From Flectonema sp. DT1601 (lineage: Eukaryota; Euglenozoa; Diplonemea; Diplonemida; Diplonemidae), in assembly GCA_964019425.1 (NCBI GenBank), contig OZ025786.1, positions 248,001 to 312,000 of the forward strand: DNA of 64,000 nt, given 5' to 3'. Made by a program: the position numbers and the translations under genes. The notes under the pieces are model-generated. The model saw only the letters and a list, made by a program, of their open reading frames with translations, did not search any database and was not told the DNA's origin. This document shows positions 9,248 to 19,895 of this stretch, one piece after another (position 1 is the stretch's first letter; each line of letters opens with the position of its first letter).

Positions 9248-10978
9248 ATGCTTTCGATTCGTTGTGTGCTACCTACAACAACAGTAGTAATAGAAGTGTC
9301 ACCCTTGGATACTGTCGGAGATGTTAAAGAGAAGATAGCGGATCAACAGGGATTCGAACTGGATTATTTTCACCTTTACTTTCAAGGTGAACTACTTGAC
9401 ACTTCATCAGATACGTTTCTTAACAGAACTGGTTGCGGCAACGATGATCAAATAGAATGCGAAATATCTCGAAAGGGAGTGGCAATTCAGAAATTAAGAG
9501 GACGAGAGATTTCTTGTGAAACATTTATCACAGAAATCGAAAACAACGGATCGTTGATTGAAAGTTTTATAGACTCGGGTCTCGATGTAAATTTTGCAAA
9601 CAAAAACTTAACAACGCCTTTGATGGCAGCACCGAATAAGGAAATAATGCTGCTGTTATTATCAAAAGGTGCTGATCCTAATTTCAGAACTTCGAAGGGT
9701 CGAACTGCAGTTATGTCTGAGTCGGTTTTGAGAAATACTTCGCTGTTGAGAGTTCTTCACGACAACGGTTCAGACCTTCGTCTGCATTCAAACAGTGGAT
9801 ACACATCGTTAACATATGCTGCTGACATTGGTATATTAGATTCGGTAAAATACATATTAAATACTTTTAAAACTAAACAAAATCGACTACGGTTTATTAA
9901 CCAATCAACATCAGAAGGAACAGCTATAATGCTTGCCTCATTTAACGATCATACTAATGTAGTTTCAGTGTTACTAGATTACGGAGCTGACCCAAACAAA
10001 GCAACCAAGAGTGGACACACACCATTACATTGCTCAACTCAAAATGGAAATCTTGAAGTCACAAAAATGCTGATTCAGAAAGGTGCTTATGTAAATGTTA
10101 CTTCAAAAGATAGCTTCACTCCACTAATAAATGCATGTGGACAATCACTCGACCACGTTGAGTATATATTAAATGCCGGTGCCGCAGTCGTTGATGATAA
10201 AAAGTTCCCCGGCATTGGCTACCTATGTGTGCACGACAGTGAATGTGATCGAGTCATTTCTATAATAAAAAAACTTATTGCTGTGGGGGCATCTCCTGAT
10301 GCAGCATGGGATGAAAACACAGCTCTATCATGTGCGGCGTCTATCGGAAATATGTCGTATGTCAAATTCCTTCTTAGTCAAGGGGCTAGCATATCATCTG
10401 AAAAAGGGAATCATGCGCAATCACCAATTCATGTCGCGTGTTATAATGAAAGAGAAGAAGTCGCATCGTACATTATTGATTATTGCAATGACAACTCTGA
10501 TGATGGTGATTGTATTTGTAGTTTACATAATGAGTGTGAGAATGGAAGTACGACGTTGATTGACTGCTCTTTTAGCAATATCTCAATCGAACTCTTCACT
10601 AAAATTCTTAAACATCCTGGAGTCAATATTAACTTTGTTTCAAAAGAAAAATCTTTTACAGCGTTATCGAACGCTGTCAACGGAGATAACCTTGAGCTGG
10701 TTAAGTTACTACTGACCTTTGGTTCATCTGTTAGCCAACCAGCACCAATTCTTTTATACTCTCAGTCAGTTACAATGTCATCTCTCTTGATTGAACATGG
10801 TGCTGACCCAAATGCTGTAATACATCACCACGCATACCCACCAGGAGTAGTTACGTATTATCAACAATATAGTAGCTGTATAACTCTGTTAGACGTTGCA
10901 TATGAAATGGGTTGTGAGGATTCTATAAAACTGTTTGAGGGAGCTGGTGTAAAGCGAACCATCAATGAAACGAATTAA
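9248..10978 (+). CDS. Ubiquitin-like domain plus ankyrin repeat protein
   Basis: 576 residues in one exon. A candidate acceptor CAG ends at 9228 after a pyrimidine-rich tract, 20 bases before the ATG. Residues 1-75 read as a ubiquitin-like beta-grasp: VVIEVSPLDTVGDVKEKIADQQGF matches ubiquitin's TVxxVKxKIxxxxG pattern, and LYFQGELLD its iFaGkqLeD pattern. It lacks the C-terminal Gly-Gly, so it is a built-in domain, not a conjugated modifier. From about residue 110 to the end are ankyrin repeats, with clear units such as SGHTPLHCSTQNGNLEVTKM and ENTALSCAASIGNMSYVKF. Such pairs usually act as adaptors between ubiquitin/proteasome factors and a client. No catalytic domain is seen. Confidence 0.85.
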   Translation: MLSIRCVLPTTTVVIEVSPLDTVGDVKEKIADQQGFELDYFHLYFQGELLDTSSDTFLNRTGCGNDDQIECEISRKGVAIQKLRGREISCETFITEIENNGSLIESFIDSGLDVNFANKNLTTPLMAAPNKEIMLLLLSKGADPNFRTSKGRTAVMSESVLRNTSLLRVLHDNGSDLRLHSNSGYTSLTYAADIGILDSVKYILNTFKTKQNRLRFINQSTSEGTAIMLASFNDHTNVVSVLLDYGADPNKATKSGHTPLHCSTQNGNLEVTKMLIQKGAYVNVTSKDSFTPLINACGQSLDHVEYILNAGAAVVDDKKFPGIGYLCVHDSECDRVISIIKKLIAVGASPDAAWDENTALSCAASIGNMSYVKFLLSQGASISSEKGNHAQSPIHVACYNEREEVASYIIDYCNDNSDDGDCICSLHNECENGSTTLIDCSFSNISIELFTKILKHPGVNINFVSKEKSFTALSNAVNGDNLELVKLLLTFGSSVSQPAPILLYSQSVTMSSLLIEHGADPNAVIHHHAYPPGVVTYYQQYSSCITLLDVAYEMGCEDSIKLFEGAGVKRTINETN

Positions 10979-11271
10979 GTTTTTTAGTTTACTTCCATGT
11001 TGTTCATTGAATCTTCTATCATAATTTCCTCCTACTTGGAGGATGTTCCTTGCCCTTGTTATTCATGTCCCTTCCATCATGTTAGATTCTTGCCTTCTCA
11101 TGGATTGGGACCGTTTGTCTCTTTTTTTTTTTTTTTAAATTTTTTTTTTTTTTCTTCCCAAAATTTTTCTTTCTTTGGTATGAATTACGTTTTATTTCAA
11201 AATAAATAAATAAAATAATAATATTTCTCCTCCTTCCCAGTAAAATAATGAACTATTAACACATTTGATAC

Positions 11272-12105
11272 ATGTTTCTGTTGGACATAACTGTTGATGT
11301 GTTGGGTGTCGCAGTCTTTGATGTGAGAAATGAATTTCCATTCCGACCAACGATACGTGAGATCGAAGCAAAGATTTGGGAACTAATAGAAGGAAATCCT
11401 GAATTAGATAAAGTAATTGAAAGCGCTCCTCACAGTGTGATTAGTAAAAAGAGGGTCTTCCATCAAGGACGATGGAGAGAATTGATAGGTGGATCTCAGC
11501 TACAAAAGAACGACCTTCTTTACATCACAATAGAAACAGAAATCACTGCAACATTAGTAACAAATAAAACACTTGAAACTGAGGCTGCTAAACGACATGC
11601 TGACAATAGAGAGCATGCCATTAAAGCAAGCAAGTCTTGGATGACACTAAAGGAGCAGCATATTGACAGTTCACTTAATGATAAACGAGCTGATTGGAAT
11701 AAACTTTTCACTTCGATATTGGGAGGTTCTGAACGACCAGAACTTTCACCTCAACGAGGAACCCGTCCTCCATTACCATTCAACCTTCCGAGATCAAGAA
11801 TTCAATCACCTCCAACTATGGTTATGAAGGATATAAACGTTCAAGGGATAACTTTGAATTCAGATAATAGGATCTCCTCTCTCTTACCTCCAGCGAGTAG
11901 GCATTTGGAACTCTTCGTTGGTCAGAAGATTCTTTCTGTTGATAAACGTTTGGTTAATTGTGAATTATTTCCGTCGTCTGGAACTGCCACACTCATCGCA
12001 GAAACAGCCGCAAGCACAGAAATTGAATCTGAAATTGAACAACAATTACAACAAGCTGAGAAGAAGAGACAAGAGAGGAGGAAGTCGATCTTACACGGAA
12101 GTTAG
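11272..12105 (+). CDS. Unrecognised protein, possible beta-grasp N-terminus and coiled-coil tail
   Basis: 277 residues, one exon, stop TAG at 12103-12105. The first 95 residues alternate strands and a helix (VFDVRNEFPFRPTIREIEAKIWELI, then FHQGRWRELIGGSQLQKNDLLYITIE), which resembles a ubiquitin-like fold with a 'K..W..L..G..L...D.l.i' ending. A helical stretch (ETEAAKRHADNREHAIKASK) and a Pro/Arg-rich linker follow. The last 30 residues (EIESEIEQQLQQAEKKRQER) are a strong coiled coil. No family was recognised. Two consecutive genes with beta-grasp-like starts is probably chance. Confidence 0.65.
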   Translation: MFLLDITVDVLGVAVFDVRNEFPFRPTIREIEAKIWELIEGNPELDKVIESAPHSVISKKRVFHQGRWRELIGGSQLQKNDLLYITIETEITATLVTNKTLETEAAKRHADNREHAIKASKSWMTLKEQHIDSSLNDKRADWNKLFTSILGGSERPELSPQRGTRPPLPFNLPRSRIQSPPTMVMKDINVQGITLNSDNRISSLLPPASRHLELFVGQKILSVDKRLVNCELFPSSGTATLIAETAASTEIESEIEQQLQQAEKKRQERRKSILHGS

Positions 12106-12322
12106 TTCCTCTTGTTTTTCTTTTTTTTTAAACTGTATCTTTTTTTTTTAAATTTTTAATGTCTTTTGTTCAGGCTTAGATAATTCCAACTTTTTTTTTT
12201 TTTTTTTTGTTGACTGTTGTTTGAATACTTCCCTTCAAACAAGTATTGCTCAGCACATTAAAGTAGTGAGCAGGGTGATATTTTATTATTACATCAGATC
12301 CCCGAAGCAATAAAAAAAAAAA

Positions 12323-13940
12323 ATGGACGCAATTCGTCGTGACTACGAAATCCACGAACAACTCGGAAAAGGATCATATGCGACGGTGTTTAGAGTGGTT
12401 GAGAAATCAACAAAACAGCACTACGCTGTTAAGGTCATGGATAAAGCAAGATTAGGAGAGAAGGGAATGCGACAAGTTCAAGACGAAGTAAGCATTCTAA
12501 GAGTTGTTGATCACCCAAATGTAATTAAACTCAAGGAGGTGTGTGAGGATAAATCCACCTGTTGTTTGGTAATGGAAATTATAGGTGGAGGTGAACTGTT
12601 TAAAAGAATAACCCAATTACAGCATTACTCTGAAAGAACTGCTTGTGAATTGATGAGGAATTTCATGAAAATTTTAGTTTACCTCCACGATCAGGGAATC
12701 GTTCATCGGGACTTGAAACCTGATAATCTTTTATTGAAAGAATCTGAAACTGATATTCAATCAAACAACTTAGAAGTTACTTCAGTCATGTTAGCAGATT
12801 TTGGATTCGCTGCTCACTACCGAGGAAAACAAATGATCCAAGCATGTGGAACACCCTATTACATAGCACCTGAATTACTTCAAACAGGTGTGTACAAGAC
12901 TAGACCTTGTTATACACCACCTCCATGTGATTTGTGGTCTGCTGGTATTATTTGTTATGTTTTATTGTGTGGATATCCTCCTTTTAGAGTTCCTCGTGAT
13001 GCAATCGACGCAAAGAGTAAATTATTTAAACAAATTGTGAAAGGAAAAGTTCAATTTGATAAAGGTCAGTCCTGGGATAACATCTCATCAGAGGCAAAGG
13101 ATTTTATTTTAAAACTGTTAGTTGTGGATCAAAATGGAAGACTAACTGCACAGCAAGCTTTAGAACATCGCTGGTTTGAATCTCAAGGGATAAAAGATAC
13201 TCATCTCTCGTCATCTGTTGATGAATTGAAAAGTTTTAACAGCAAAAACAAGATAAAAGGAGCAGTTTATGGAGTCGAAGCGGCCTTTCGTCTTATGTAC
13301 ACGGAAGCTTGTGACAAAAGAGGTGTTAGAAGGGTATGTTTGTGGTTTGTCTGAGAAAAACTGGAAAAAAAAAAAAAAAAAAAAAAAAAAACAGAATAGC
13401 AGTTTGCTTGATCAGTTCGAATCCGCGACTACCCCCCTGACTTCTGTTGATTTATCGAATACTTATTTAGGACCGAAGGGATTTGAAGCACTTCTCAGTA
13501 TTTTAAATAAACATCCAACTCTTAAAACATTAAAATTATCGAATTCTCTAATAGACACAGATCAGTGTGTCCGTCTTTGTAAAGTACTTCAGGATCCGAA
13601 ATCGTTGTCTCAAATCGATAACTTAGAACTATCAGATAATCCTTTGACTCATCCTGCTGGGAGAGCATTGTTAGGAATGATGCAAGCACGTAGAAAAATA
13701 ATTCATATAGTGTTGTCAGGAACTCATATAAGCGCTGCTTTAGTAAGAAAAATTCATGATCAAGCAACACGTAATAAAGGCATACGAGAACAAGCAAAAA
13801 CAAACGGAACTCCTATTCGGCAAAGAGCACCTTCGGGTACGCGGAATAATTCTCGAACACCTCCTGGAAGTAGGAAGCCATCTCCTGGTCGACCACCAGG
13901 AGGACGACCATCTGGGGGTCGATTGCCTCCAATTAAATAG
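12323..13940 (+). CDS. CaMK-type Ser/Thr kinase with C-terminal leucine-rich repeats, two exons
   Basis: Exons are 12323-13333 and 13395-13940 (phase 0, GTATGT...AACAG), giving 518 residues. The kinase domain is complete: glycine loop GKGSYATVF (about 15-23), AVKVMDK with the ATP-binding Lys (about 38), catalytic loop HRDLKPDNLL (about 128), DFGFA (159-163), and the PYYIAPELL activation-segment end. These features match the CaMK/CDPK group. The domain is not followed by EF hands or a calmodulin-binding helix. Exon 2 instead encodes leucine-rich repeats of ribonuclease-inhibitor type (VDLSNTYLGPKGFEALLSIL, LKLSNSLIDTDQ, LELSDNPLT) and a basic Pro/Gly/Arg tail. Substrate and activator are unknown; the repeats probably set partner choice. 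Confidence 0.9.
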
Positions 13941-14375
13941 TTGTTATTGCGAGTAAAAAAAAAAAAAAAAAAAGGATACTACTTCAACTATTGTTTTGTT
14001 TATCGTAACTTGTATTATTTTTTTTATAAATATTCTACTCGTCGATTTTACAATCGTCGTGGTATTGACGTCAGACTGATATACGTCTTGTATTATTTAC
14101 ACTATTCTTTTTCCCTTTATTTCCCCCTATCTCATCCTTGTTATTTACCCTGATAACAAACAATGCTATTAACGCTGTTGTTGTTGTTGTAGTTGTCGTC
14201 GTTGTTGTTGTGATAATAAATTCGTTTTCTTTCCCAGGATTTCAGAACAATAGAATATCTTGATCGGTTTTTTTTTGAGGGGAAAAAAAAAATAAAAAAA
14301 AATCTTTGTTTTAATACCCTAAAGTTGTTACTGTTTTTACATTGTCAAAGTTTCACCCCCTCCCACAGTAACGAC
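13941..14375. other. Intergenic stretch with GTT microsatellite
   Basis: A/T tracts, plus an interrupted (GTT/GTC)n repeat at about 14175-14211. A pyrimidine-rich run ends in CAG at 14366-14368, eight bases before the next start codon, a candidate splice acceptor. No gene or convincing RNA fold was seen. Confidence 0.6.
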
Positions 14376-14846
14376 ATGATTCAATCTACTTGGGGGCCTG
14401 CTGGTCCCCCTGGTAGGGAGAATACTCCTGTTGTGGGATTTAAGCAATTTTTTAAGCATCTGGTAGGATGGAAAGAAGGATCAAATTTTAAAGTAAACGG
14501 AACAGTAATGTTAGTTATGATGGTTTTAGTGTTAGTATCCGAACGGTTATACGCAGGGTTGAAACAGAATCTTCAAAGTCGATTAGTTGAATGGAAGAAA
14601 CGAACAGAGAGGAAAGACACAGTTGATGAAACACAGACGGGGGATTGTTCTGAATCTCCAGTCACTGATTCTCACAATGATGTCGCTTCTAAGATTGCTG
14701 TTCCGACTGTTAGACCGGCATCATCAGTCTCATCGTCTCGGTCATCACATCCTCATGATGGAAATGATCCTTCTGTCTCTCGCGATCAACGACTTCAATT
14801 TCTAAAAATATTTAACAGACATTATCAGGTTGTTAATAAAAAATAA
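14376..14846 (+). CDS. Small single-pass membrane protein, unknown
   Basis: 156 residues from the ATG at 14376, the first ATG after the candidate acceptor at 14368; an upstream in-frame start at 14325 would cross that acceptor. Residues 1-40 are polar and Gly/Pro-rich (WGPAGPPGRENTPVVGFKQF). One membrane segment follows (VNGTVMLVMMVLVLVSERL, about 42-60), then a basic helix (LQSRLVEWKKRTERKD) and a disordered Ser/Asp-rich tail. The basic residues after the segment suggest that side faces the cytosol or matrix. No family recognised. Confidence 0.65.
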   Translation: MIQSTWGPAGPPGRENTPVVGFKQFFKHLVGWKEGSNFKVNGTVMLVMMVLVLVSERLYAGLKQNLQSRLVEWKKRTERKDTVDETQTGDCSESPVTDSHNDVASKIAVPTVRPASSVSSSRSSHPHDGNDPSVSRDQRLQFLKIFNRHYQVVNKK

Positions 14847-15572
14847 TATTCAACTTCAGCTTGTCATCTGCGCCGTACCTCCATGCATTTCAGAGGGTTT
14901 GCTTATTTCTGTTTCTTCTTTTTTAAAAAAAAAAAAGTTTTTATTGTTCTGTTCTTGATTTGTTTTCTTGCCTGTGCTGTCCATCAAGCTGCTTTCTTTT
15001 GTATATTTAGACCATTGTTAGTTTGTTTTAGTAGAATAGCAATTTTTTAATTTATTTATTACTATTATTTTTTATCTTCGTTCTTTAATTCGAAAAAAAA
15101 GAAGAAAAAGGGGAGAAAAAACAAACACATTTTCTACCACGAGAAGTCCCTTTTTTTTCTTTCTTTTTTTCTTCTCGAAGTGTTTCTCGAGTATGCGGCC
15201 ACAACCCGAATACACGAGTTCAGATTTTTGTGCTCTCCAGACGTTCAACTGTAACTTATGGTAAAGGGAGTTCTGTACTCTCTTACTGTCGCAGTGGGGG
15301 TCTATTTTCTTTGTAGCAACGGACGCCTTGCAAAATTGATCAAAAGAAAAAAAAAAAGAAGAAGAAAACCGAAAAAAAAAAAAAAAAAAATGAGGATATT
15401 CAAAGTGAGGAGGGTTTCATCCCTCTTCTTTATTACTGCGATGTATGGCAGCGCTCAGTTTGTTTAGTTTCTTTTTTTTTATAAGTGTTTAATTTTATTT
15501 TGTAAAATTTAATAATTATTAATTCTCATCCCCACAACAGCTTTTCATCAACGAACACCACAAATAGCATAG
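14847..15572. other. Intergenic stretch; one doubtful short frame
   Basis: Mostly A/T tracts. A 69-codon frame at 15258-15467 begins with a hydrophobic segment but becomes poly-Lys only because it crosses A runs, so I do not call it. A pyrimidine-rich tract and CAG ending at 15540 precede the exchanger gene by 32 bases and are the likely acceptor. Confidence 0.6.
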
Positions 15573-18464
15573 ATGAGAGGGCTACATCAACTACGAAAAG
15601 TTCGTTCGATGAAACCAATGGCTAGAGCTCGATACTACTGTAGGAGAGCTTGGTATCAAGTGTCTACTGTTTTATTGTTTTTAGTACTGATGATGTTGGT
15701 AGACGGAGTAGCTGCTGGATTCGATACTGGTGCTGCAGCCAACAACAAGTTAATGAATTTCCCTTTAATAAAGGGAACAGATCATGTTGTAAACAGAGAA
15801 ACAGGAGATACCTTAGACGACGTCAGCAGTCTTGATTATGATGAGCGTCGGTGGGCTGTTGGTGATGTTGACATGATATTGAGGTTTAAAAAAAAACCAA
15901 CAGCCTACTGCACTTCATACGTCGCCGTTCCTGCTGAAAATACTTGGCCTACAGGAGTTCGAGTCCTTCTTTATATGGGTTGTTTGTTCTACCTCTTTCT
16001 TGGGGTTGCGATTGTCGCTGATATTTTCATGGGTGGGATTGAGCAGATTACAGCTGAAAGAGAAACTGTTATAATGGGTACTGATAAGGACAACGTTGAA
16101 AGAGAAAAGGTAATTATGTTTACAGTATGGAATGACACTGTTGCTAATTTAACACTATTAGCTCTTGGATCGAGTGCTCCTGAGATATTATTGTCGGTGT
16201 TGGAGACTATTCAAAACTTAGATAAAGTTCCTGGTGAGTTAGGTCCGTCAACGATTGTTGGGTCAGCAGCATTCAACTTGTTGTGTATATCAGCAGTCTG
16301 CATGTGGTCTTTGGAAAATATAAAAAAAATCCGAGATTTTGGAGTGTTTCTCATTACGTCGTTCTCTTCAGTATTTGCATACGTTTGGGTTCTTGTTGTA
16401 CTGCAATTTAATACCCCGGACGTTGTTGACTCCTGGGAGGCAGTTGTAACATTTCTCTTCTTCCCATTACTGGTGGGTATGGCCTATGCTCAAGATAGAA
16501 ACTGGGTTTGGTTTCGCGGAAAAAGTGCGCACCCTTCAGATGAAAACACATCTGAGACTGGAACTGTTAGACGCCGAGGAACTCGAATTCTTGACGCCAC
16601 TCTAGTGGATTGTACCAGAGAGGAAATAAAAGATATTGTTAAAAATACTAAAGACAGACGTGGTACTCTCACAGAGAGTGCTATCAGTCAGGAATTCGCA
16701 CGCAAACATCCACCAAAACTAAACCGTGGTCACTACCGAATGAACGCAATTCGACAGGTTGCAGCGAAAGCAAAAATAATCAAAACTCTGAAAGAGATGG
16801 CAGAAACTGGAAACAAAGTTCACCCTGAACCCGAAAAAAGAAAACAATTCGTCCCAGAGAGTGGAATAGTCGAATTCAGCAGTCCTTCTTATTCCGTATT
16901 AGAGTGTGAAGGCGAGGTTCTACTTCATGTAAAACGACATAACGGATCTAAAGGGAAATCCATAGTACGCTATGCGACACAAGACCTGACAGGTCAAGAA
17001 GGTGTTCATTATGTTGGGACTTCAGGAGAAGTTTTATTCGAAGATGGTGATACTTCTGAGAAGACAGTTCGAATTGCAATTATTGACAACGACGTACGCA
17101 ATGCTGACATGGTTTTTACGGTAAAATTAACATCAGACACATCTATGCTAGGAGATGTAAAGTTTGCAATCATTACCATCATAGACGATGACTTACCAGG
17201 TGAGATTCAATTCGCCTCACCTGCTATTCAAGTTCAAGAATCACAAGGCAAAGTTAGAGTAAAAGTAATACGTGAGAATGGATCAACGGGTTCATTAATT
17301 GTTCACTATAGAACTCAGGATGGTGTTGGTAGCAGTGCTGCTGTGGCACCCGAAGACTATGAAGTAGCACAAGGTCACATGCATTTTGATTCTGGTGAGA
17401 CAACAAAATACATTGAAATAGTAATCGTTGATGACAGTCAATATGAAAAAACAGAACACTTCTTCGTGTGTCTCACTGGTGTTGAAGGCAAAGCCGGTGG
17501 AAAACTTGGCCAACCTTGCAAATGTCGCGTTGACATTGTCAGTGATAATCGTATGGTGGAGTTAATTGAAAATGTTCTTTTTAAAGTTCAAAAGGAGGCT
17601 ACTGTAACACAAGCATTCACTAATTCTTGGGTTCATCAGTTTAGAGATGCGATGAAGATTGGAGGAGAAGGAGAAGAAGTTCCTAACATCGCTTTTGTAA
17701 TGCATTTTTTCACATTCTTTTGGAAGGTACTATTTGCTTGCATTCCACCAACAACTGTTAAAGGCGGATGGGCATGTTTTGGTGTGTCGCTGATGTTCAT
17801 TGGACTGGTCACAGCAATGGTAGCAGAGATAGCTGGACTACTTGGTTGTGTTATGGGTCTTGAAGACTCAGTAACTGCTATCACTTTTGTAGCTTTGGGA
17901 ACATCCCTTCCAGACACTTTCGCATCCATGCAAGCAGCAGAACAAGAGGAATATTGCGATGCTGCAGTCGGTAACGTCACAGGTTCCAACAGCGTAAATG
18001 TTTTTCTCGGTCTTGGACTTCCCTGGGTAATCGCTTCAATATATTATGAAGTAAAGGGTGAATGCTATATAGTACCGGCAGGAGCTCTGGGATTCTCTGT
18101 GTTGGTGTTTACAGTTTGCGCAGTTATTTGTATTTGTATTTTCTTTATTCTTCGTAAGACTCAAGGTGGTGAGCTAGGAGGACCAAATCGTAAGCCAATT
18201 GCTTTTATTATGATCAGCTTATGGCTTATTTACGTTGTTATGTCTTCTTTAAAGGCTTACAATCATTTTTCATTTCCTGGGACTGAAAAACGGTGTCCGT
18301 GTTCATGCAAGAATAGGGGTGTTCTCCCTTGGTCTATGGACCTTAGTAAAACTGGTAATTGTATTAAAGCGAATTGTCCCATACCTGGGTATGTTCCTCC
18401 ACCAACTGTTCCAAGGTTTTCTTGTTCGGTTCTCCCAGAGATATTTACTCCAACTCCAACATAA
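15573..18464 (+). CDS. Na+/Ca2+ exchanger, SLC8-like, two Calx-beta domains
   Basis: 963 residues in one exon. A basic N-terminus leads into a first membrane helix (about 30-50) that may be a cleaved signal. The two alpha repeats that form the ion sites are intact: LLALGSSAPEILLS (about 196-209) and FVALGTSLPDTFAS (about 771-784). Between them is a long cytosolic loop with two Calx-beta domains (about 425-535 and 545-665). Both end in acidic strands such as IDNDVRNADMVF and VDDSQYEKTEHFF, which bind regulatory Ca2+ in animal exchangers. The C-terminus has more helices and a Cys/Pro-rich end (PCSCKNRG). The protein moves Ca2+ across a membrane against Na+. Size and layout match animal NCX, which is uncommon among protists. 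Confidence 0.95.
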   Translation: MRGLHQLRKVRSMKPMARARYYCRRAWYQVSTVLLFLVLMMLVDGVAAGFDTGAAANNKLMNFPLIKGTDHVVNRETGDTLDDVSSLDYDERRWAVGDVDMILRFKKKPTAYCTSYVAVPAENTWPTGVRVLLYMGCLFYLFLGVAIVADIFMGGIEQITAERETVIMGTDKDNVEREKVIMFTVWNDTVANLTLLALGSSAPEILLSVLETIQNLDKVPGELGPSTIVGSAAFNLLCISAVCMWSLENIKKIRDFGVFLITSFSSVFAYVWVLVVLQFNTPDVVDSWEAVVTFLFFPLLVGMAYAQDRNWVWFRGKSAHPSDENTSETGTVRRRGTRILDATLVDCTREEIKDIVKNTKDRRGTLTESAISQEFARKHPPKLNRGHYRMNAIRQVAAKAKIIKTLKEMAETGNKVHPEPEKRKQFVPESGIVEFSSPSYSVLECEGEVLLHVKRHNGSKGKSIVRYATQDLTGQEGVHYVGTSGEVLFEDGDTSEKTVRIAIIDNDVRNADMVFTVKLTSDTSMLGDVKFAIITIIDDDLPGEIQFASPAIQVQESQGKVRVKVIRENGSTGSLIVHYRTQDGVGSSAAVAPEDYEVAQGHMHFDSGETTKYIEIVIVDDSQYEKTEHFFVCLTGVEGKAGGKLGQPCKCRVDIVSDNRMVELIENVLFKVQKEATVTQAFTNSWVHQFRDAMKIGGEGEEVPNIAFVMHFFTFFWKVLFACIPPTTVKGGWACFGVSLMFIGLVTAMVAEIAGLLGCVMGLEDSVTAITFVALGTSLPDTFASMQAAEQEEYCDAAVGNVTGSNSVNVFLGLGLPWVIASIYYEVKGECYIVPAGALGFSVLVFTVCAVICICIFFILRKTQGGELGGPNRKPIAFIMISLWLIYVVMSSLKAYNHFSFPGTEKRCPCSCKNRGVLPWSMDLSKTGNCIKANCPIPGYVPPPTVPRFSCSVLPEIFTPTPT

Positions 18465-18852
18465 ATATATTATTTATGAATTGTTTTAAATATTAAGGTT
18501 GTGGATGTATTGCACTAAGTCGTTCTACGTCCATCGCGATAAGATGAAATCAACATATACGATCAGACTTAAACCGTTATCGTAGATAGGGAAGAATTGT
18601 CGGACACTATCGATATTTTTATTATTATTATTATTATTTTTTTTTTTTTTAAATATTTCTTTTTTTTCTATCACTGTTTTTTATCCAGTGAGTGAATGCC
18701 TTTTCAGGGAAGGCAGTGCAGTGTACTTTCCAGTACTGCATACCAAACGTTTTAAGGTGTTTTTTTTTTAAAAAAAATAAAAAAATTAAAGACAGATGAC
18801 TATAGGCTCAGTGATCGCTTGTTTCAAAGCCGGTTGATTATTTTCGTGTGGG

Positions 18853-18883
<31 letters not shown>

Positions 18884-19895
18884 GATGAATTGAAGGGTGA
18901 GACGACGTGTTTTCTTTTTGTTAATTCTCTTTTTCCCTCTTCCCCATTTAAGCTAAACATTTATTTTTAAAGAGTAAAAAGCTTGTTGACTAGTAATTGG
19001 TAGGTGAAACCTATACTTTGCCGTATTGGTTTTAGTTTATCAGGGCTCACGAGTATTTAAGTCAGCCTTTTATGACATTTGCAGAGTGTTTGTTTACCTT
19101 CAGTTAACTTTTTAATATCGTACAAATATTTGTGTTTTAAAAATTATGCTCAAAACCGTTGTCTCCCAGGGTTTTTTTTTTTTTTTCCCGTATGATTGTT
19201 TTTTTAAATTATAACAAGAAATTGTTAGTAATTTCATTTTTTTTTTCTTCTTTTCTTTCGGATTTTTTATTCCACACATTCACCTGTATTTCGGATTAAA
19301 AAAATATATTCATAAATCAGATCCCACTCGGACATAACAACATAACGATATACGAGGCATTAGTATGTTAGCAAAACTCTTCTTTTTTCATGAGTAGAGT
19401 GTTGTTAACTAGGACGTGGGTATTTACAATAAAACTACACTACAATTTTTTTTTTTCTTTTTTTCCCCCCTACTACACGTTTCTACGTTTAGTAGATTAT
19501 TGTTTGCAGTTCTTTTTTTTTTTTTTTTTTCCCTTTATCGGCATATCCAAGTTTAAAATTAAAAAAAAAAAAAAAAAAGGTTGACGCGAGTTGGGAGGGG
19601 AGCTGGTCACTACTATTAATGACTCGTCAAGTATGCGTACCAGGCAGTTCCAACACGCAATAATAATTTAAAAAAAAAAAAAAAAATGAAGAGACTGTCT
19701 CTCCACCCGTATCCCTATCTATCTCTCTCCCTCTCATGTTTATTATTAGCAAAGTCTTGTTGGAAAATGATGTCTGAACCTTATTAAAAAAAATTCGATA
19801 TCAAAACAACAGGTAATTTAACATTAATGTCATTCCTCTTTTTTAAAATTCTCCTCAAAAATATTCGTATTATTCAGTTTAAATAAAACAACACA
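18465..19895. other. Long intergenic region with T/A tracts and structured patch
   Basis: 1.4 kb without a convincing protein frame. It contains an (ATT)n repeat at about 18617-18639, the stem-loop cluster at 18671-18740, and an A30-class run near 18850. A second possible hairpin pairs GGCT and AGCC near 18806-18832. CAG at 19875-19877 precedes the next small gene. Confidence 0.6.
18671..18741. ncRNA. Candidate structured RNA: three stem-loops in a row
   Basis: TCACTG (18671-18676) pairs with CAGTGA (18686-18691). GCCTT (18698-18702) pairs with AAGGC (18710-18714). TGCAG (18717-18721) plus TACT (18724-18727) pair with AGTA (18732-18735) plus CTGCA (18736-18740) around a TTCC loop. All are perfect pairings apart from one 2-nt bulge, and a T9 run follows at about 18761. 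It may be a 3'-UTR element of the exchanger mRNA or a small RNA gene with a Pol III-type terminator. No family recognised. Confidence 0.35.

Noticed and set aside
13395-13430. tRNA-like B box (GTTCGAATCC)
   Set aside because: It lies inside the kinase exon 2 and has no A box or cloverleaf; coding sequence explains it.
15258-15467. Short frame with hydrophobic start and Lys-rich tail
   Set aside because: The Lys run is an A-tract read in frame; no acceptor or homology supports it.
18530-18600. Possible C/D snoRNA (AAGATGA after CGATAA, with TTATCG closing)
   Set aside because: The C box is off by one and no CTGA D box precedes the closing stem.
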